NCBI GenBank assembly: GCA_964603155.1
Contig: CAZRTZ010000017.1
Coordinates: 1-42,919, forward strand
Direction of reading: 5' to 3'
Source: VAUL01 sp964603155
GTDB lineage: Bacteria; Desulfobacterota; Desulfuromonadia; Desulfuromonadales; BM103
Length of the DNA stretch: 42,919 bases
In this document: in pieces, positions 1-7,266 of the stretch
Layout of the letters: each line of letters starts with the position of its first letter
Numbering within the stretch: position 1 is the stretch's first letter
Notes under the pieces: generated by a model
Database searches by the model: none
What the model was told of the DNA's origin: nothing
What the model saw: the letters and a program-made list of their open reading frames with translations, nothing else
Program-made: the position numbers and the translations under genes

Positions 1-361
1 TCTGGCCCAGGATCTGCGGCTCGCCGATGATCATCGAATCGAGGCTGGAGGCGACCCGGAACAGATGACGGATGGCCACTTCGCCGAGGTGATCGTAAAG
101 ATGCGGGGCGACCTCCTCCAACTCCGCGCCATGATAGCTGGCCAGAAAACGGCGCAGGTTGACGATGGCCGTTTCCGGTTCCTTGGTGGCGGCGTACAGT
201 TCGACCCGGTTGCAGGTCGAGACGATCAGTGCCTCGGCGACAGCCGGCAGGGCCAGCATCTGGTGCAGCGGCTTTTCCATGGCGGTCGGCGCAAAGGCCA
301 GCCGCTCGCGAACTTCGACCGGAGCGGTGTGGTGGCTGAGGCCGACGACGACGATGTGCAT
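1..361 (-). CDS. hemA: Glutamyl-tRNA reductase, N-terminal part (cut by window edge)
   Basis: Reads from an ATG at 361 and runs off the window after about 120 codons. The start MHIVVVGLSHHTAPVEVRER, the active-site STCNRVELY (catalytic Cys) and the GEPQILGQ segment are hallmark HemA motifs. The enzyme reduces glutamyl-tRNA to glutamate-1-semialdehyde with NADPH, the first committed step of C5-pathway tetrapyrrole synthesis. It lies 18 bp downstream of the CcsA-type gene and is probably the last visible member of the operon promoted near 2.5 kb. The stop codon is outside the window. Confidence 0.95.
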   Translation of the reverse strand, partial: MHIVVVGLSHHTAPVEVRERLAFAPTAMEKPLHQMLALPAVAEALIVSTCNRVELYAATKEPETAIVNLRRFLASYHGAELEEVAPHLYDHLGEVAIRHLFRVASSLDSMIIGEPQILGQ

Positions 362-379
362 GACGTGCCCTTTGCCCCG

Positions 380-1216
380 CTATTGCCCGGTGAAACTGCT
401 GAAGGTGTGCTGTCCGCCGAGGAACAGGTTGACCCCGAGGAATGTGGTCAGCAGGCAGATGAAGCCGATGATGGCGAAGATCGCGGCACGCCGGCCGCGC
501 CAGCCGACGGTCAGCCGGCCGTGCAGCAGGGCGGCGTAGAGAAACCAGACCACCAGGGCTCCGGTCTCCTTGGGGTCCCAGCGCCAGTAGCCGCCCCAGG
601 CGGTGTTGGCCCAGATCGCCCCGGAGATGATCCCCATGGTCATCAGCGGGAAGCCGAAGGTCAGGCACCTGTAATTGATGCTGTCCAGGGTGTCCAGCGA
701 CGGCAGCCGGTAGAAGAGCCCGGAAAACTGCTTGTTCTTGACGCGGCGCTCCTGGAGCAGGTACATGACCCCGGCCATGGCCGCCACGGCGAAGACCGCG
801 TAACCGAGGAAGGCCAGGGAGACGTGGACCGGGAACCACCAGGAATCGAGAACCGGGTTGGCGGCCGCCACTTTTTTCGGAGCCGCGGTGCCGCCGATCA
901 TCAGGACCAGCGCCAGCGGGCAGACAAAGGCGCCGAGGACGGCGATGCGATAGCGCAGATCGAAGAGCAGGTAGGTCCCGACCAGAGCCCAGGCAAAAAA
1001 GGAGAGGGCCTCATAGAGGCTGGCGACCGGCGTCTGCCCGGTGGCCAGCCAGCGGGCCGCCAGGGTGGCGCAGTGCACGGCAAAGCCGGTTGCCAAAACC
1101 CACTTGGCGAAGCGGCCGAGGTTTTCGCGACGGCTGATCACCCCGGCCAGGTAGAGCAGGGTGGCCACGAAGTAGGCCAGCAGGGTGGCCTTGAACAGCA
1201 GGACATCAACGATCAT
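380..1216 (-). CDS. ccsA: CcsA/ResC-type cytochrome c biogenesis protein (HemX-like)
   Basis: The 278-residue polytopic membrane protein has about eight hydrophobic segments. The Trp-rich signature WGGYWRWDPKET near residue 210 is typical of CcsA/CcmC haem-handling proteins, which present haem for attachment to apocytochromes c. The ATG at 1216 overlaps the stop of the siroheme synthase gene by 4 bp, so translation is probably coupled. Its place just upstream of hemA matches the hemX-hemA arrangement of Geobacter relatives. Either CcsA (system II haem export) or HemX (control of HemA level) is possible. The WWD-like motif favours a haem-binding role. Confidence 0.85.
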   Translation of the reverse strand: MIVDVLLFKATLLAYFVATLLYLAGVISRRENLGRFAKWVLATGFAVHCATLAARWLATGQTPVASLYEALSFFAWALVGTYLLFDLRYRIAVLGAFVCPLALVLMIGGTAAPKKVAAANPVLDSWWFPVHVSLAFLGYAVFAVAAMAGVMYLLQERRVKNKQFSGLFYRLPSLDTLDSINYRCLTFGFPLMTMGIISGAIWANTAWGGYWRWDPKETGALVVWFLYAALLHGRLTVGWRGRRAAIFAIIGFICLLTTFLGVNLFLGGQHTFSSFTGQ

Positions 1217-1881
1217 GGTGTCTGGTCCGGCAGGGTCAGCCCAAGTCCGGCCAGACTCAAGGTCCGGCCGCAGACGCGGGTCAGCAGGTGATTGATCACT
1301 TCCGTATCCCGTCGGGCCAGCAGTTCCAGCAGCCCGGCATGGAGAAGTTCCTCTAAAACCTTCGAACTATAGACGCGTTGCCGGCTGCCTGTCAATTTTT
1401 CCCGGCGCAGTGCCGCGGCGATTTCCAGGACCAGACCCCATTCCGGCTCGAGTCCGGCGGCGATCCGGTCCCGCACCAGGGCGGCCAGGGCCGGAGCGCG
1501 TCCGCCGGTTGCCACGGCGACGGTCAGCTCCCCCAGATGCAAGGTTGCCGGCAGGGTGAAATCCCCGGCGTCGGGGGCGGCGGCGAGGTTGGCCGGGATG
1601 CCGCGCGCCCGGGCGGCCGCCAGGACCTCCCCGTCGACCTCGGCGCTGCCGGTGGCGGCAAAGGCCAGGGTCGCCCCATCGAGGTCGTCAGGGTGGAACG
1701 GGCGCAGATGCAGTTCGATCCTGCACAGCCAGCAGGTCGGCGGAACCGGGTCGCGGCTGACGAGGCGGACCCGGGCGCCGGCATCGAGCAGTCCGGCGAT
1801 CTTGCGTCGACCGACGCTGCCCGCGCCGACCACCACAACCAGACGGTCGCGGAGATCGAGCAGGACCGGATAGCCGGGCAT
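1213..1881 (-). CDS. Precorrin-2 dehydrogenase / sirohydrochlorin ferrochelatase (CysG N-domain)
   Basis: The 222-residue protein begins MPGYPVLLDLRDRLVVVVGA, a Rossmann dinucleotide-binding start with the GAGSVGRRK loop at about residues 19-27. It continues through a CysG/Met8-like dimerisation region. The family oxidises precorrin-2 with NAD+ and inserts Fe to give siroheme. A longer in-frame extension upstream exists, but it overlaps the preceding gene and lacks the family start, so the ATG at 1881 was chosen (4 nt after the SIS gene stop). It sits in an operon with ccsA and hemA, which suits a shared tetrapyrrole role. The C-terminal methyltransferase domain of full CysG is absent. Confidence 0.85.
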   Translation of the reverse strand: MPGYPVLLDLRDRLVVVVGAGSVGRRKIAGLLDAGARVRLVSRDPVPPTCWLCRIELHLRPFHPDDLDGATLAFAATGSAEVDGEVLAAARARGIPANLAAAPDAGDFTLPATLHLGELTVAVATGGRAPALAALVRDRIAAGLEPEWGLVLEIAAALRREKLTGSRQRVYSSKVLEELLHAGLLELLARRDTEVINHLLTRVCGRTLSLAGLGLTLPDQTP

Positions 1882-1885
1882 GGCC

Positions 1886-2461
1886 CTAGATGCCGAACAG
1901 TTCCCCCTCGACCAGGGCACAGAGCAGCTGACCGGCAAACAGGCAGCCCTCGAGCAGGCGCGGGAGATGGTCGGTGGGAAGCTGCAGCAGGTGATCGGGA
2001 GGCGGTTCGGGGAGTTCAGTGCGGTCACTGCAGAGGATGGCGGTGCTGCAGCCGATCTGCCGGGCGCACAGCAGCGCTTCGCGCTCGGCCGGGGCCAGGA
2101 ACGGCCCGCAGAGCAGCATCACGCTGTCCTGCTCTCCGGCCACGGCGCGCAACTGGCGGCTGAACAGCTGGGAGCTCAGGTCATCGGCGGCCAGAAAACT
2201 GGTCAGTCCGGCGTCGTGGGTCAGGGCGAAAGCCGGCAGGGCCGGCCGCTCCAGGGTCTGCCGGTGCAGGAACTGTTGGCCGAGCAGCCCGGCCAGGGCC
2301 GCAAACGGCCCGCTGCCGAGCAGAAACAGCCGTCCGCCGCGCTGGAAGGTGGCGGCCAGGTGGGCGGCCAGCTCCGCGAGGGCCTCCTGCTGGTTCAGAA
2401 AGAACGTATCGAGCAGGGCGTGCTGCTGGGCGACGGCGCTGGCAATTTTGGCTTGTGGCAT
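1886..2461 (-). CDS. SIS-domain protein (GmhA/DiaA-like)
   Basis: This is a 191-residue protein with a sugar-isomerase (SIS) fold. A helical N-terminus is followed by GGRLFLLGSGPFAALA (glycine-rich phosphosugar loop, about residues 41-56), then VAGEQDSVMLLCGP and a C-terminal helix. GmhA/DiaA-type SIS proteins bind phosphosugars or DnaA. The exact substrate cannot be read here. It is the first gene after a strong promoter (2492-2520) and lies 4 nt upstream of the siroheme synthase gene, so it is co-transcribed with tetrapyrrole genes. That linkage does not obviously explain its role. Confidence 0.7.
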   Translation of the reverse strand: MPQAKIASAVAQQHALLDTFFLNQQEALAELAAHLAATFQRGGRLFLLGSGPFAALAGLLGQQFLHRQTLERPALPAFALTHDAGLTSFLAADDLSSQLFSRQLRAVAGEQDSVMLLCGPFLAPAEREALLCARQIGCSTAILCSDRTELPEPPPDHLLQLPTDHLPRLLEGCLFAGQLLCALVEGELFGI

Positions 2462-2491
2462 AGTGACGGGCTTCCCGGGAGATTTGCGGTC

Positions 2492-2520
2492 ATCTTAGGA
2501 AGGGGGGCGCCGGGTGTCAA
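2492..2520 (-). promoter_or_regulatory. Sigma-70 promoter for the SIS-siroheme-ccsA-hemA operon
   Basis: On the minus strand the -35 is TTGACA (plus 2515-2520) and the -10 is TAAGAT (plus 2492-2497), with a 17-nt spacer. It lies about 30 bp upstream of the SIS gene start. This is a near-consensus match. Confidence 0.75.
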
Positions 2521-2545
2521 GCATCGCCGCCACACGGCAAGCACC

Positions 2546-2573
2546 TTGATTTTTTACCGGGGGAGGTTATCAT
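2546..2573 (+). promoter_or_regulatory. Candidate sigma-70 promoter for trxA
   Basis: TTGATT (2546-2551), a 16-nt spacer, then TATCAT (2568-2573), 54 bp upstream of the trxA start. It faces away from the divergent SIS-operon promoter. Confidence 0.45.
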
Positions 2574-2626
2574 GGGGGAGGTATTCCCCGGCAGAAATAA
2601 CTCTCTATATTCAAAGGAGCAACGAT

Positions 2627-2956
2627 ATGGCTGGCGACAAGGTGGTCCACCTCAGCGACGATTCGTTTGAAAAGGAAGTGACGCAATCGACGGTCCCCGT
2701 TCTGGTCGATTTCTGGGCGTCCTGGTGCGCCCCGTGCAAGGCGATCAGCCCGGTGATCGATCAGCTGGCCGAGGCCTTCGACGGCAAAGTCAAGGTCTGC
2801 AAGCTGAACGTCGACGATTGCCAGAAAATCCCGTCGCAGTTCGGCGTGCGTGGCATCCCCACCCTCATTCTTTTCAAGGACGGCAAGGTCCTCGATCAGG
2901 TGGTTGGCGTCGTGCCCAAACACCAGCTCGAGACGATGCTCAACAAGGCGCTCTAG
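2627..2956 (+). CDS. trxA: Thioredoxin
   Basis: The 109-residue cytoplasmic thioredoxin carries the redox motif WCAPC at residues 33-37 (Cys34/Cys37) within VLVDFWASWCAPCK, and the cis-Pro loop GIPTLILF. It reduces protein disulfides using electrons from thioredoxin reductase, which is not in the window. The ATG at 2627 follows AAAGGAG with good spacing. A much longer open frame runs in from upstream, but it is antisense to the SIS gene and not coding. It is monocistronic, with its own candidate promoter and a strong downstream terminator. Confidence 0.96.
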   Translation: MAGDKVVHLSDDSFEKEVTQSTVPVLVDFWASWCAPCKAISPVIDQLAEAFDGKVKVCKLNVDDCQKIPSQFGVRGIPTLILFKDGKVLDQVVGVVPKHQLETMLNKAL

Positions 2957-2983
2957 CCGGTTTTCACCCCCTTAAGCGTCAGG

Positions 2984-3015
2984 CGGCCCCCGGAATTTTT
3001 CCGGGGGCCGTTTTT
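2984..3015 (+). terminator. Rho-independent terminator of trxA
   Basis: A perfect 10-bp stem, CGGCCCCCGG (2984-2993) with CCGGGGGCCG (3001-3010), has a 7-nt loop and is followed by TTTTT. It separates trxA from the convergent hypE. Confidence 0.93.
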
Positions 3016-3018
3016 CGT

Positions 3019-4038
3019 TCAGCAGATTCGCGGCAACTGCTCCCCCGCCAGCATCTCGATCGAGCGCAAACCGCCGATGGTGGTGCGCAACCTGACTTTC
3101 CCGCCACCCTCAGTACCTACTTCGCCGATCACCGCCGGGCCGGGTCCGTTCGCCGGGGCATGGCGGCGCATGATGGCCAGGGCGGCTTCGGCCCTTTCGG
3201 GGGCGACACAGGCCAGCAGTTTCCCTTCGTTGGCGACAAACAGCGGATCGAGGCCGAGGATGGCGCAGGCTCCGGCCGTCGCCGGGGTGACCGGCAGGGC
3301 GGCTTCGTCAAGGAGAATCGCCGCCTCCGATTGGCGGGCGATCTCCACGAGGGTGGTCGCCACGCCGCCGCGGGTCGGGTCGCGCAGCACGTGCAGGGCG
3401 GGGCCGATTTCCCCGGCCAGATCTGCGACCAGTTCGTGCAGCGGGGCGCAGTCGGAGATGATCGGCGTAGAGAGAGACAGCCCCTCGCGGGCGGCGAGGA
3501 CCGCCATGCCGTGGTCGCCGAACGGGCCGTTGATCAGCACCTTGTCGCCGGGGCGGGCGCCACTGCCGCTGATCTGCAGGGAGTGCTCGAGGACGCCGAT
3601 GCCGGCGGTGTTGATGAACAGCTTGTCGGCCTTGCCCCGCGGCACCACCTTGGTGTCGCCGGTGACGATGCGCACGCCGCAGCGGTCGGCGGCCGCACGC
3701 AGGCTCTCGAGCACCTGCTTCAAGTCGGCCACCGCCAGTCCCTCCTCGAGGATCAGGCCGACGCTGACATGCAGCGGGCGGGCTCCGGCCATGGCCAGGT
3801 CGTTGACCGTGCCGTAGACCGCCAGACAGCCGATATCGCCTCCCGGGAAGGAGAGCGGATCGACCACGTAGGAATCGGTGGTGAAGGCCAAGCGGCCTTT
3901 GATGGGCGGCAAGACCGCAGCATCGTTCTGGTCGCGCGGGCCGATGCCGGAGAGGATGGGCACGATCAGTTCGTCGAGCAGGCGGTGGCTGAGCGTCCCG
4001 CCACTGCCGTGGCCGAGGAGGATGATGTCAGGGGTCAT
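3019..4038 (-). CDS. hypE: Carbamoyl dehydratase HypE, NiFe hydrogenase maturation
   Basis: The 339-residue protein of the PurM/AIR-synthase fold contains GHGSGGTLSHRLLDE near the N-terminus, the ATP-binding DPTRGGVATTLVE region, and the diagnostic C-terminus PRIC. The terminal Cys is carbamoylated by HypF and dehydrated to thiocyanate, supplying the CN ligands of the active-site Fe. The full motif set and length match the family. It is last in the hypABCDE order, separated from hypD by about 180 bp that hold an inverted repeat. HypF, its partner, is not in the window. Confidence 0.96.
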   Translation of the reverse strand: MTPDIILLGHGSGGTLSHRLLDELIVPILSGIGPRDQNDAAVLPPIKGRLAFTTDSYVVDPLSFPGGDIGCLAVYGTVNDLAMAGARPLHVSVGLILEEGLAVADLKQVLESLRAAADRCGVRIVTGDTKVVPRGKADKLFINTAGIGVLEHSLQISGSGARPGDKVLINGPFGDHGMAVLAAREGLSLSTPIISDCAPLHELVADLAGEIGPALHVLRDPTRGGVATTLVEIARQSEAAILLDEAALPVTPATAGACAILGLDPLFVANEGKLLACVAPERAEAALAIMRRHAPANGPGPAVIGEVGTEGGGKVRLRTTIGGLRSIEMLAGEQLPRIC

Positions 4039-4084
4039 GACTCTTCGATTCTTTATAGTCTTCCTGCATAAACCATGTTCACCC

Positions 4085-4158
4085 TTCGACAGGCTCAGTG
4101 CGAACGTTCATGAGAACAGGCAACTTCTTGAAAACCCGCTCGTGGTGAGCCTGTCGAA
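4085..4158. repeat. Long-loop inverted repeat (TTCGACAGGCTCA family)
   Basis: Perfect 13-bp arms, TTCGACAGGCTCA (4085-4097) and TGAGCCTGTCGAA (4146-4158), flank 48 bp in the 179-bp gap between hypD and hypE. The arms resemble REP-like intergenic palindromes seen in many environmental bacteria. No coding sequence was found here. Confidence 0.85.
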
Positions 4159-4217
4159 CCATGAGCAAACCATCCCCGTCGGATGAGGCCGGCAACGCCG
4201 CCGATGGGCTCTTTTCA

Positions 4218-5306
4218 TCAGCCGTATTTGTACTCCGCGGCACAGGTGCCCTCGCTCGAAACCATGCACGCCCCCACCGGCTCCTCGGGGGTGCAGACCG
4301 TGCGGAACAGCGGGCAGTCGCCGGGTCGCACCTTCCCCCGGAGGATCTCGCCGCACAGGCAGCCGGCATGCTCGCGCGGCGGCTCCACCGCAACCGGCAG
4401 CTGCAGCGCTGCATCGAAGGCCGCATAGGCCGGGCGCAGTTGCAGGCCGCTGCCGGGGATCACACCGATGCCGCGCCAGCGGGCATCGCACGGTGCGAAG
4501 ACCTCGGCGAGCAACTCCTGCGCCTTGCGATTTCCTTCGGGGCGGACGACCCGGCGGTACTGGGTTTCGACCCGCGCCACGCCGGCGGTAATCTGGCGGG
4601 CCAGCATCAGCACCCCCTGCAGGATGTCGAGGGGCTCGAAACCGGTAATCACGCACGGCACATGGTGTTGTTCGGCCAGCGGCCGGTAGGCGTCGGCACC
4701 GATGATCGCCGACACATGTGCCGGGCAGAGGTAACCGTCAACCTTGAGGTCGGGATCGTCGGCCAGCACCGCCATCGGGATCGGGATGGTTTTGTGCGCG
4801 CACAGGACGAAGAAGTTGGTGAGCCCCCGGCGTCTGGCCGTCACCACCGCTCCGGCGATGGTCGGGGTGGTGGTTTCGAAGCCGACGCCGAGAAAGACCA
4901 CGGTTTTGTCGGGATGTTTTTCGGCGAGGGCGACGGCGTCGAGAGGGGAGTAGACCACCTTGACGGTGGCCCCGGCGGCCTGCTCGTGAATCAGGCTGCT
5001 GCTGGATCCGGGGACGCGCACCATGTCGCCGAAGGTGGCGATGATCGTGCCCGGCCGGCGGGCCAGGGCCACGGCATGGTCGACGTAGTCCACCGGGGTG
5101 ACGCAGACCGGGCATCCCGGGCCGGAGATCAGGCGGATCTGCTCGGGGAGGAGGGAGCGGATGCCGTGCTGGTAGATCGCCATGGTGTGCGTGCCGCACA
5201 CCTCCATCAGCGTCATCGTGCCGGTATGGCCGGCGACGGCTCGCCGGATCGCCTCGATCTGGATGCGGGCCAGTTCCGGGTCGCGGAACGGGGCGAACAG
5301 GCTCAT
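4218..5306 (-). CDS. hypD: HypD, Fe(CN)2CO scaffold protein for NiFe hydrogenase
   Basis: The 362-residue protein has the conserved EVCGTHTMAIYQHG (Cys near residue 37), GPGCPVCVTP (CxxC near 64-67) and GVGFETTTPT motifs. A C-terminal Cys cluster (GCLCGEILRG, DCPLF, TVCTPEEPVGAC) binds a [4Fe-4S] centre. With HypC it carries the Fe while CN from HypE and CO are attached. Its ATG overlaps the hypC stop by 4 bp, indicating coupled translation. Length and motifs are complete. Confidence 0.97.
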   Translation of the reverse strand: MSLFAPFRDPELARIQIEAIRRAVAGHTGTMTLMEVCGTHTMAIYQHGIRSLLPEQIRLISGPGCPVCVTPVDYVDHAVALARRPGTIIATFGDMVRVPGSSSSLIHEQAAGATVKVVYSPLDAVALAEKHPDKTVVFLGVGFETTTPTIAGAVVTARRRGLTNFFVLCAHKTIPIPMAVLADDPDLKVDGYLCPAHVSAIIGADAYRPLAEQHHVPCVITGFEPLDILQGVLMLARQITAGVARVETQYRRVVRPEGNRKAQELLAEVFAPCDARWRGIGVIPGSGLQLRPAYAAFDAALQLPVAVEPPREHAGCLCGEILRGKVRPGDCPLFRTVCTPEEPVGACMVSSEGTCAAEYKYG

Positions 5307-5533
5307 TCGGGAAAGAGCCCCTGGTCGAGGGCGGCGCGCAAGGCCTCGAGGGTCAGCTGCGCCTCGTCCTCGTCGATCTTCTCGATGGCGAAGCCGGCGT
5401 GGATCAGGACATAGTCGCCGACCCGGACATCGTCCAGCATCATCAGGCTGGCTTCGCGCTGCACCCCATCGATCTCGCAGACCGCCAGGTCGTCAGTGAT
5501 CGTCTTCACCTGCATTGGGACACCCAGGCACAT
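5303..5533 (-). CDS. hypC: HypC/HybG hydrogenase assembly chaperone
   Basis: The 76-residue protein starts MCLGVPMQV. Cys2, exposed after Met removal, is the ligand that carries the Fe(CN)2CO unit and contacts the large subunit. The OB-fold region VCEIDGVQREASLMMLDDVRVGDYVLIHAGFA is typical. It starts 1 nt after hypB ends and overlaps hypD by 4 bp. Confidence 0.96.
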   Translation of the reverse strand: MCLGVPMQVKTITDDLAVCEIDGVQREASLMMLDDVRVGDYVLIHAGFAIEKIDEDEAQLTLEALRAALDQGLFPE

Positions 5534-5534
5534 C

Positions 5535-6272
5535 TTACGGCTCCTTGCTTTTCTGTCTCACGCCCTCTTCCAGCCACCCGTACCACTCCGCCAGCCCCGC
5601 CCCGCTGCGGCAGGAGAGCTCGAGGATTTTGATCTGCGGGTTGATCTGGCGGGCGAAGGCCTTGCAGCGCTCGAGATCGAAATCGAGATGCGGCAGCAGG
5701 TCGGTCTTGGTGATGACCATCAGGGTTGCCGCGCGGAACATCTGCGGATACTTGAGCGGCTTGTCCTCCCCTTCGGTCACCGACAGCAGCGCGACCTTGT
5801 GGTCTTCGCCGAGATCGAACGACGCCGGGCAGACCAGGTTGCCGACATTCTCGATCATGAGGACGTCGGTGCCGGCAAGGCCGAAGGCTTCGACGCCGTG
5901 GGCGACCATGTGGGCGTCAAGATGACAGCCGGCCCCGGTATTGATCTGCACGGCCGGCACGCCGGTGGCGGCGATGCGGTCGGCATCGCGGCTGGTCTGC
6001 TGATCCCCTTCGAGGACGGCAAAGGCCAGTTTGCCGCGCAGGTCGGTGAGCGTGCGCTCGAGCAGGGTGGTTTTGCCCGAGCCGGGCGAACTGACCAGGT
6101 TGAGAACGAAGAGGCCGCTGCGGGCAAACAGGGCCCGGTTGCCGGCGGCCAGGCGATCGTTCTTGGCGAGCAGGTCCTCCTCGATGCGCAGGGTGCGCGC
6201 CCCGTGATCGTGTTCGTGGTGGTGATGGTGCTCTTCGCCGGGGGTGCCGGCGCAACCGCAGTTGATGCACAT
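5535..6272 (-). CDS. hypB: HypB, GTPase for Ni insertion
   Basis: The 245-residue SIMIBI GTPase begins MCINCGCAG, an N-terminal high-affinity Ni site of the CxxCGC type. A His-rich stretch (residues 15-23) could store Ni. The P-loop SPGSGKTT is at residues 62-69. The metal and switch residues lie in TGAGCHLDAHMV, and the ENVGNLVCPASFDLGE and ITKTDLLPH motifs follow. It works with HypA to deliver Ni to the large subunit. It sits 2 nt downstream of hypA and 1 nt upstream of hypC in a tight operon. Confidence 0.97.
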   Translation of the reverse strand: MCINCGCAGTPGEEHHHHHEHDHGARTLRIEEDLLAKNDRLAAGNRALFARSGLFVLNLVSSPGSGKTTLLERTLTDLRGKLAFAVLEGDQQTSRDADRIAATGVPAVQINTGAGCHLDAHMVAHGVEAFGLAGTDVLMIENVGNLVCPASFDLGEDHKVALLSVTEGEDKPLKYPQMFRAATLMVITKTDLLPHLDFDLERCKAFARQINPQIKILELSCRSGAGLAEWYGWLEEGVRQKSKEP

Positions 6273-6274
6273 GG

Positions 6275-6616
6275 TCAGTCGATCTCCAGTTCCAGGACAC
6301 GCAGTTCGGTGCCTTGATCGATGGCAAAGGCCAGCGCCCCGCAGAGCGGGCAGAGCGCGATGGGTTCATGACAGGCGGCGTCCTGGCCGCAGGCGGCACA
6401 CCGGCCATGGCCGGGGGTGCGATGGATGACGAGGGCCGCTCCTTCGGCGAGCGTCCCTTTGCTGCAGACGTCAAAGGCGAACTCGAGCGCTTCGGGGATT
6501 GCCCCCGACAGTTCGCCGACTTCGACGACGATCGCCCGGATCGAGCTGGCCCCGGCCTTAAGGGCGTGCTCCTCGGCGATCGCAACCAGGCTTTGGGTCA
6601 GGCTGAGTTCATGCAT
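6275..6616 (-). CDS. hypA: HypA, Ni metallochaperone
   Basis: The 113-residue HypA starts MHELSLTQ. The N-terminal amine and His2 bind Ni in this family. A zinc site is formed by C73/C76 and C89/C92 (CAAC and CPLC). The start at 6616 was chosen because it restores this conserved N-terminus, although no good Shine-Dalgarno precedes it. In-frame ATGs at 6667 and 6670 would add 17-18 residues and do have GGGAG at proper spacing, but that GGGAG lies in the arm of a stem-loop (6679-6715). It is first gene of the hyp operon. Confidence 0.93.
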   Translation of the reverse strand: MHELSLTQSLVAIAEEHALKAGASSIRAIVVEVGELSGAIPEALEFAFDVCSKGTLAEGAALVIHRTPGHGRCAACGQDAACHEPIALCPLCGALAFAIDQGTELRVLELEID

Positions 6617-6678
6617 GGCGAAACAGCTGGTTTGGGGGAGATAGCGGTCGCATCGACTGGCTTTCATCATAGGGCGAG

Positions 6679-6715
6679 CTCCCGGCAAAAGCAAGGAGAG
6701 AGCATCTGCCGGGAG
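6679..6715 (-). promoter_or_regulatory. Stem-loop in the hypA leader covering a Shine-Dalgarno
   Basis: Perfect 9-bp arms, CTCCCGGCA (6679-6687) and TGCCGGGAG (6707-6715), have a 19-nt loop. In the minus-strand transcript the 3' arm contains GGGAG, 8 nt before the ATG at 6670. Folding would hide this ribosome site. A regulatory role is inferred. Confidence 0.5.
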
Positions 6716-6845
6716 ATGGCTCGCGCAGGCCGAATGAGCCAAAGGTGGCCGAAGCGCAGCGGCGACAGTTGTGCGCAACTTGTTGCGGGAAGGGGGCGAC
6801 ATCCGCCCGTGCCGGCCAAAGGGTGGTTTCATCTTTGCCGGTCAG

Positions 6846-6854
6846 TGGTATGAT
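6846..6854 (+). promoter_or_regulatory. Extended -10 promoter for the small Cys-rich genes
   Basis: TGG-TATGAT (6846-6854) is an extended -10 type element 36 bp upstream of the ATG at 6890. No strong -35 is visible. Confidence 0.45.
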
Positions 6855-6889
6855 ATTCGGGCTCGATGTCACGCACGGGGGAGGCTGTC

Positions 6890-7075
6890 ATGTCCGCTTC
6901 GAATCTTTGCCGCGATCCATCTCTGCACCATCTGCACTTTTGCAAGCTGAAGAAGAAAGGGCTGGCCGAGGAGATGGCGGCCCGTACCAGGGCGCCGGCC
7001 TTTGTCTGTCACAACTGCGGGGCCCGGGCCGATCATGAGGAAGACGTGTGCAACCCCAGCACCTTGCCTCAATAA
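6890..7075 (+). CDS. Small Cys/His-rich protein, unknown function
   Basis: The 61-residue protein contains a CHNCGARA zinc-knuckle-like motif (residues 40-47), a further downstream Cys (C54), and an HLHFCKLKKKG segment. It could bind zinc or iron. The ATG at 6890 follows GGGGGAGG with good spacing; an upstream in-frame ATG at 6866 lacks such a site. It is divergent from hypA and followed by a weak stem-loop. The family was not recognised, but the clean ribosome site and promoter support a real gene. Confidence 0.7.
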   Translation: MSASNLCRDPSLHHLHFCKLKKKGLAEEMAARTRAPAFVCHNCGARADHEEDVCNPSTLPQ

Positions 7076-7081
7076 TTTGCC

Positions 7082-7120
7082 GCAGGGAGGCCGGGAAAAC
7101 GTTCCGGCCCTCTGCTGTTT
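7082..7120 (+). terminator. Weak stem-loop, possible terminator
   Basis: GCAG...GGCCGG (7082-7094) pairs with CCGGCC...CTGC (7104-7115) with a small internal bulge, followed by TGTTT. It lies between the 61-residue gene and the zinc-ribbon gene. Confidence 0.4.
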
Positions 7121-7158
7121 GGGTGGGTCTGTAAATCAACCAGTCGTTGGAGGGCATC

Positions 7159-7266
7159 ATGGCCATCTGGAAATGCGAAAAGTGCGGATACCAGAGGGAA
7201 GGGCGCTGCAAGCCGCGCAAGTGCGAGAAGTGTGCGGCCGCTGACAGCTTCGCCAAGCAGGCGTGA
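7159..7266 (+). CDS. 35-residue rubredoxin-like / zinc-ribbon miniprotein
   Basis: The protein MAIWKCEKCGYQREGRCKPR continues KCEKCAAADS and ends FAKQA. Two CxxC knuckles (C6/C9 and C22/C25) plus C17 give a minimal rubredoxin or desulforedoxin-like metal site. A GGAGGG ribosome site precedes the ATG. The stop overlaps the GTG of the next gene by 3 bp, so the two are probably translationally coupled. Whether the metal is Fe (redox) or Zn cannot be told from sequence. Confidence 0.8.
   Translation: MAIWKCEKCGYQREGRCKPRKCEKCAAADSFAKQA

Noticed and set aside
6617..6889. Sigma-54 promoter for the hyp operon
   Set aside because: GG/GC pairs upstream of hypA do not have the required 10-bp spacing.
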